From Agaricus subrufescens (Eukaryota > Basidiomycota > Agaricomycetes > Agaricales > Agaricaceae), in the NCBI GenBank assembly GCA_029945375.1, contig CM057067.1:1550001-1614000 (forward strand): a DNA stretch of 64,000 nt, in the 5' to 3' direction. Positions 58,303 to 64,000 of this stretch are shown here, in pieces (the first letter of the stretch is position 1; the number at the start of each line of letters is the position of its first letter). The position numbers and the translations under genes are program-made. The notes below the pieces were generated by a model that saw only the letters and a list, made by a program, of their open reading frames with translations, was not told the origin of the DNA and did not search any database.

Positions 58303-60630
58303 CTAAAGATACTGGATGGGAGATGTAAATTTAAATCTTTCGAGCAATAAGCAGGGTGCGAGTACGAACATACCTTCAGGTGGATAAGAGATATCGCCAA
58401 TAGGGGACGAGACAATGGGAGGAAAAAATGTCGAGACGTCAAAAGGTGCCTTATTTATGTGTTGAGCTTGAATACCCGTAATGGACAAAGACTTTAAAGC
58501 CCATAAATTTCCATGACACTTCCGTGGCAGCACGATTAAGTTTGATTGCGTCGGGAAATTCAGAGGGTCGTGGAAGCATATTCATCCCTTCGATTGAGTT
58601 TGGTAAATCAACATGACGATCATCAGATGTCAAACAGGTGAACAGCAACCCCCGGAAAATGTCCAACTATTCAAGGCTTGATGCGGAATCCGGAGACTGG
58701 CTGTGTTACCTGTCCAGGATAGCAGTCTCATGACTGCACAATCTATTCAAAAAAGAAACAAACATGTTCAGTCATAACGAGATATAGCGTCAAAAGTTTT
58801 GAACTTTCATCCTCAAAATAGATCGGGCCGTCCAGGCCCACCCTAGTCCTAAGCTTGGTAGCCTTAGCCAAATTTTAACCTCGGAATCACACCTTGGCAG
58901 GGACCGCGATTCAGCTAGGACGATTACTACGGCATCCATCTGGCATCCATGATCCTAAGTCCATTGAATGAGGCAATGCAAGTGGACTAACCCATCTAAG
59001 GTAATCAGTTCAGCTTCAAAAGGACGTTGATCATTTTTTTCGCTGATAGGCATGACTACAGTCGTAGCTTTCTGAGAAGTTGGAAAGGCAGTGTCGACAG
59101 AAATCTAATATTATACCTCCCTACCTGTGTGAAACGGAGATACCGAAGTAAACAAGATATTGGTATATGCGAAAGAAGATAAACCAGGTATTCCGGGAGA
59201 AGGGTCAGGTACATCGGTCAAAAACCATCGAACTGTCATATAGAACACAGTCAGAATGGTCAGTTCTATTCAGCTGATACATCTTGAGTGCTGTTAATTT
59301 CCCACAAATGAGTCGGAACGAGATCGGAACCATACTTTCAAACTTGACGGTGAAACTTAATCGATCCTGGTGAGAACGAAATACTTGACTACTTCTCCAT
59401 TGGAAGAGCCATAGCGGCATACCCTTAGCCATAGCGGCATGCTCTTAGGATGAAACGAGAGAATCATTACTTGAGCCTATTTGAGGAATAGATCGTTGAT
59501 AAGCTTGCAAAAAATTTTCCAGTACCTGGAAGAGTGACTCACTAGATTGACGGGATTTGCATATGTTCTCTTGTCACCTCCTCTGCTAACGGCATGGGAT
59601 CGTTGGTGTTGATGAAACCCCGATAAGTTTTACTTGAAGAGTAAGACTTGAAACGCTAACCCCGTGAAAGTCGCAGAATGATCATATATGTTTGTGGTCC
59701 CTTGATTGATAGATGACATCCAGCCACAAGCTTCATTCTTTTGTTCAGACCCTGATACCGGCAGCAGCGGATTTTTACGTAATAACATGGGCGGGGATCA
59801 AGGTTCGAGAAAGAGCCATCGGGTAATTAGTAGGGGACGGTTGAATCATACATTGATCATACATGAGGCTCGCAATGGTCGCCACAACTACACACGTGGG
59901 CTCTGACTCTCACGGTTCCTACTCTCTGGTTAAGTTACCAAAATTAAGTAAGACTGGGCAGTACTATCATATTTCTCAAAAATGGCCATAGCCATCTTCT
60001 TATATATACAAGCTAGACATACTATCAACTGTGTGGAAGTTACGGATTTTTCTTTCCGGAGGTTCGTTTTCTTTGAAAAGTGGAAAGTTCAAAGCTTGTG
60101 TCCCGGACTTTTTGTTCACGTGTTATCGTTGGAGAAATATTCTTATCACTTTGATTGCGTGTTATTGAAATCCTATGGAAACAAAACTACTGACCATCTT
60201 TAGATAATCATATAGTTTCTGGCATTTTTTGCAGGTGCGTTGAGTCATTTGGACGAGCTTTTGAATGATCACTTGAAATTGCTCTTCCATTCGATAGATG
60301 AATGACGAAGATGTCGATTGTTGTCCTGAGATTCTGGTTGGGCATAGTATGAAATGCGGCGACTTGAAACTTCGTTGTCAAGCATGCGTGAAATGTGTAC
60401 CACATTTCCGTCGTCCTGGTTGGTCTCTGTGGTTTTCTTCTACTTGGCAATGGACAAATCGCAGAAACCTATGCCGCTGCCTACCATGTTCCCGGTTTGT
60501 TGTCAAATTTTAAATCTAACACGCCGGGACAAAAACATGTAATCTATTCTATCCCTCTTTTGATCGTCAATGCCCGCGTGGGTTTTGAGAATTCACGAAT
60601 GGATGGATTATATATATATCCGCCATTCCT
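58303..60630. other. Intergenic spanning the junction of the duplicated units
   Basis: Holds the 5' UTR intron and promoter of the HET-like gene at 56068, then about 1.7 kb with no recognised gene, then the start of the second copy's 3' flank (from about 60090). A short direct repeat (CATAGCGGCATRC.CTTAG) occurs twice near 59410-59445. Confidence 0.4.
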
Positions 60631-60639
60631 GGATGAAAT

Positions 60640-60960
60640 TTATAGCACGGGTAGTCGTTCCAGGCCTCATGTTTGGATCAATTGTCCTGCCTTTCGCAAG
60701 GCGAGTGAGGATCGTGTTCAACTGTGACTGAGAGGAAGATGATCTCGGCGGATTTTGAAGAGACTTGTGAATGTGTTGAGTGGTTCCCTCGACGGAGGTA
60801 ATTCAATCAATCCCCGATTTCTGTGGCCCTTGGCACCAGGGTTATGGAAACTTTGTAGTGTTTCGGGTTGGGTGCATATGGGCGATGCTATTGCGAATTC
60901 GTCACCGCCCATCGGTTACCTACTACCCTGATCCTAGCCAGGTGTGTTGTTGCTGTTCAA
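60640..60960. repeat. Conserved non-coding block, copy 2
   Basis: Counterpart of 54770-55140, with a 24-bp shorter middle. It lies about 260 bp from the stop of its HET-like gene, against about 930 bp in copy 1. Confidence 0.7.
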
Positions 60961-61217
60961 GAGCTCCATGATACTCGCAGAGCAGTATGTCTTCGATGAC
61001 AAAAATGATTTGGGTATAGCTGTATATTGGTATAATGGTAGTACAACAAGGATCGACGTAGATAGTTGACTCAAGACCAGGATATGGAAGAAATATTACA
61101 AGCTTGAATAGTAGTATAGTGCCCGTACTCCAGCTAGTACGAATGTTCGGACAATTGAAAGTTCAAAGTGAAGTACATCCACCTAATCAGAGATATTTCG
61201 AATCCGACCTTGGATTA

Positions 61218-63572
61218 CTAGAAGTCATAGCCATCGTCTTTGTTATTACCCCCCATCAGTTTTTTGAGTGCGATCAAATCTACGGATGTGTCGGTCTTCA
61301 CCGAGGGATCAGGAGAACTTGACCTTCCAGAAAGAGACAAGTACGCCTTGAGTTTCGAAATCTTCTTGTGTTTTTCCTCTTTTTGATTGCAAATGTAGAT
61401 TGTACCGGATTCTTCTGCTTGAGCCAACACGAACGGGGGTAGATTCGCCATTCCAACCTTGTGCGCCATAGTCGTCTTGTTTAGTTTCTTACTTCTCCTT
61501 AGAAGCATGCATGTGATCCCGCTTCCATGTACAGCTAAGGCGATCATGCTATTTGGACGTCTGGACACAACGGCTCCAGCTAGGACACGATTTCGAAGGT
61601 GAATGAGAGTGACAGGACGAAGGTTATTGAATACTGGTCCTGGAGCATCATCGCGCGGGTCCCAATTCGGAACCATCTGGCGATCACCCCAGTCTGCTAT
61701 GTCGTCGAAGACTGGATCTTGTGTTTTCAACCACCGGTAAACGGCACCGTCGGCGTCTCCTGCAACGCGATTCTCAACCACGACCCATTCGTCCTCTTGA
61801 ATGAACATTGTTCCAACAAGTAACTCGAGGATCGTGTATGCGATGCTACCAAGGTACACCAAAAATAGTCCAAGGGCATGATATCCGAAACTCATGAGGA
61901 CGATGAAGCCTATGTTGAGTATAATGTATACCCCGGTAGCCCATCTACGAAGACTTTTCATCTCGGGCCTTCCATAGAGACCAGTATGGTCGCGTTGCAG
62001 CCAGTGAGAGAGTGCGATGGATTTGGGGCCGATGATGGAGAGAGCAGGGTCAGCCTCAGGCTCCTCCGGGGGTAGACTATCGCCGTAGTCGGGACTTTTG
62101 CGTAGAGTGACGGGAATGGCGTGGACTAATGCTTCGAGACGCTCTGTCCCTTCCTTCGGTGCGATAGGCTTTCCCCACCAACTGTACTGCTCGGTATCGT
62201 TGTCGGCGAGTTTACATACAGCAGCGAGTAGGGTGGCGTTGTAATACCCTTGGTTCAACTCCAGCAGCCACGCAAGGTCCGCCCATCCATCGACACCTCG
62301 CAAGTCTTGCAACTGAGATCTTCGGGGCAAGAGACCATTCAATGCCCTCCCAAGGAATTTATGATCGTAGAATTTATCGGTATCATCTCTACGGATGGCT
62401 TCGACGATGAGAGAGTGAATAGCGGATTGCCAAGGAACGGCGCCAGAGTTTGTCGCATGTTGCATGATATTGTATAGATGCCACTTCTCGTTTTCCGTGG
62501 CATGGGCTTGCATATAGGAACGAAATTCCGCGCCAGGCATGACCTTGATGTAGCTGGTTAAATGCTCGAGGTTGCCCAGTTCTCTCGTCCTCGTCATCTG
62601 GAGGACCTCGGGAGTATTGAGGATCTCCCCCATCGTGAACAACCGATTACCCCAGGGGCAATCAATGCCAGTATGGTCACAGTCTTCGACGTGGCAGAAG
62701 ACTACTACACGCCTCGCTAGCCGGAAGATGTCTGCCAGCCGACCGAGTTCGGTCTCTCTCTCCCTTCTGACCTCTTGTTCGTCTTGAAGTTTTTCGTCGG
62801 AAAGGCAAAATTCATCTAACCAGATAAACTCGATACCGTCTTGCGTGCCAGGAATCGTCGTCCTAGCGCGGGCATATTCATCGAGTAAAGCCAGCGCGAC
62901 CGTCTGGCGGTCTCGGAGACTGTATTTCCGTTTTCCGTTTGGTAGAGTCTCCACTTGGGAGTCCAGACGGTAGCCCGAGTCGGGAATAAGAACTTCTGCA
63001 CTGCTCATAGCGTAGCTGATCGCTATATAGCCGGACTGCCGAATGTCGTCTTTTAAGGACTTGACATTTCCAGTCTTGGTGTCGTCCAACTTCGCCTCAT
63101 TTCCCTTCTTTCGATCCCAAGCATTCCTCACTTGCGTCTGAGATATAATTTCGGTTCCGCGGAATTCCACCTTCAACAACCACTGAGGTCTGCTGTTTGT
63201 AACCTCGTACTTTCCCTTCCTGGGAACCCGGCCTTCGCCTTGCTTGACCACAGATGACGGAGACACTAGTAAGCCCGCATCCGGAGTGTTAGCCTCCTCG
63301 ACCGCCCATAAGAGCCGTTTAGGCAAGTGATCCTTCGCAGATTTTGGTGGATGAACCATGAAGATGTAGATGGGATTTAAGACTATGGCGAAAAATAGGC
63401 GAAGGAGATTGGCGAAAATATGCAAGCGACTTGTGGGTTCGCTGGCAAACCAGAGAGGGCCTTTCACTCCGTCATCCTCTCGAAAGAGGCGCCTAGGCCG
63501 TACATGGTTTATGAATATGCGCCAGGATTCGGCGATACCGGGCACTTCCTCATCCTCTGGCTCGAGTGACAT
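61218..63572 (-). CDS. HET-like domain membrane protein, paralogue 2
   Basis: A single open exon of 784 residues starts MSLEPEDEEVPGIAESWRIF. It is collinear with the protein at 56068: N-terminal helix (IFANLLRLFFAIVLNPIYIF), HET-like motifs (GYIAISYAMSSAEVL, IEFIWLDEFCLSDE, ELGRLADIFRLARRVVVFC), a pair of helices (GVYIILNIGFIVLMS, VYLGSIAYTILELLVGT) and the conserved C-terminal MIALAVHGSGITCML block. It is about 40 residues longer, mainly through a C-terminal extension (KISKLKAYLSLSGRSS... LMGGNNKDDGYDF). A 5' UTR intron (GTAACG...ATTCAG) ends nine bases before the ATG, similar to paralogue 1 but not identical in position. Both copies are intact, so the duplicate is either recent or under selection. 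Confidence 0.72.
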   Translation of the reverse strand: MSLEPEDEEVPGIAESWRIFINHVRPRRLFREDDGVKGPLWFASEPTSRLHIFANLLRLFFAIVLNPIYIFMVHPPKSAKDHLPKRLLWAVEEANTPDAGLLVSPSSVVKQGEGRVPRKGKYEVTNSRPQWLLKVEFRGTEIISQTQVRNAWDRKKGNEAKLDDTKTGNVKSLKDDIRQSGYIAISYAMSSAEVLIPDSGYRLDSQVETLPNGKRKYSLRDRQTVALALLDEYARARTTIPGTQDGIEFIWLDEFCLSDEKLQDEQEVRRERETELGRLADIFRLARRVVVFCHVEDCDHTGIDCPWGNRLFTMGEILNTPEVLQMTRTRELGNLEHLTSYIKVMPGAEFRSYMQAHATENEKWHLYNIMQHATNSGAVPWQSAIHSLIVEAIRRDDTDKFYDHKFLGRALNGLLPRRSQLQDLRGVDGWADLAWLLELNQGYYNATLLAAVCKLADNDTEQYSWWGKPIAPKEGTERLEALVHAIPVTLRKSPDYGDSLPPEEPEADPALSIIGPKSIALSHWLQRDHTGLYGRPEMKSLRRWATGVYIILNIGFIVLMSFGYHALGLFLVYLGSIAYTILELLVGTMFIQEDEWVVVENRVAGDADGAVYRWLKTQDPVFDDIADWGDRQMVPNWDPRDDAPGPVFNNLRPVTLIHLRNRVLAGAVVSRRPNSMIALAVHGSGITCMLLRRSKKLNKTTMAHKVGMANLPPFVLAQAEESGTIYICNQKEEKHKKISKLKAYLSLSGRSSSPDPSVKTDTSVDLIALKKLMGGNNKDDGYDF

Positions 63573-64000
63573 TTTGCCTGCCTGAATAAAAAAAAATGGT
63601 AGGTCTAACGTATGGGATAGGAGTTGGTATCGACGTTACCTTGGGGTGTCCGCAAAAGGACGTTGAGAAGAAGGAGATGCATTCAACTCTCGACTTCTTT
63701 ATATATGAAGGAAAAAATAGAAACAAGAATTGGAGTGACAGTCATCGGTTCTATGGTTAGCGACACCTAAACACCACCCGCGCATCAAGGAGCGCCAGTG
63801 AAACACCTCCGAAATGACCCAACCCAAAGTTCTGGCTGTGGACGCCTTTATCGGGGATACCGTAAGTGGCAGGGTTACTGGCTAGAAACGAACCTATACA
63901 CTACCTATGTAGTATATTCAATTAACTCCGTTCAGGGAATTCTTTTCCAACGGCCTGCGAGTAATACACGTCTTTGAAAACGGGTACATTTTCAAACCCG
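63573..64000. other. Promoter and 5' UTR of HET-like paralogue 2
   Basis: Contains the 5' UTR intron and a TTTATATATG stretch near 63700 that may serve as a TATA element for the minus-strand gene. The last 200 bases carry no recognised gene before the window ends. Confidence 0.4.

Noticed and set aside
1..64000. CRISPR array, prophage or bacterial operon
   Set aside because: No regularly spaced repeats or prokaryotic gene order were found, and spliceosomal introns occur throughout.

Overview
The window looks like nuclear DNA from a basidiomycete fungus, most likely an Agaricomycete. Genes are broken by many short introns (about 45-65 nt, GT..AG with two GC..AG cases) and two exons are only 14 and 17 nt long. 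The gene content (Tnp2-type CACTA transposon, HET-like proteins, CorA-like family expansion, Zn2Cys6 regulator, a Tcp11-family fragment) fits that lineage. No rRNA, tRNA, CRISPR array or prokaryote-style operon was found. Exon joins were worked out by hand from splice signals and frame continuity; total lengths divide by three wherever a full model is given.

Left part (1-8.3 kb): two diverged paralogues of unknown function on the minus strand, a small secreted cysteine-rich protein, and a 24-exon secreted glycoside hydrolase of family GH127 (DUF1680), which appears only as scraps of open frame until it is spliced.

Centre (8.3-33.4 kb): a tandem array of four minus-strand CorA-like membrane proteins (copies A to D), plus a deleted fifth copy (A'). 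Each full copy joins a Cys/His-rich N-terminal region to a CorA-type C-terminus with the GMN signature. The array order suggests that a two-gene unit was duplicated (A+A' versus B+C). A 9.9-kb CACTA transposon (12232-22156) sits between A and A'. It has CACTG terminal inverted repeats and a GTT target duplication, and the paralogous spacer in the B/C unit preserves the empty site. The element carries an intact five-exon Tnp2-type transposase, an intact basic/acidic accessory gene, a second accessory gene with an in-frame stop, and broken copies of two host-type genes (Tcp11/SOK1-like and F-box).

Right-centre (33.8-54.2 kb): ordinary single-copy genes. These are an ArsB/CitM-type anion transporter, an Asterix-like ER membrane chaperone subunit, an F-box/WD40 ubiquitin-ligase adaptor, a Ser/Pro-rich protein with a conserved N-terminus, a large Zn2Cys6 regulator with a polyglutamine/histidine tail, a TB2/DP1/HVA22 (Yop1/REEP) protein whose stop codon lies 49 nt before the regulator's start, and a BAH-PHD chromatin protein.

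Right end (54-64 kb): a direct tandem duplication of about 5 kb carrying two intact single-exon HET-like membrane proteins, each with a duplicated non-coding block downstream.
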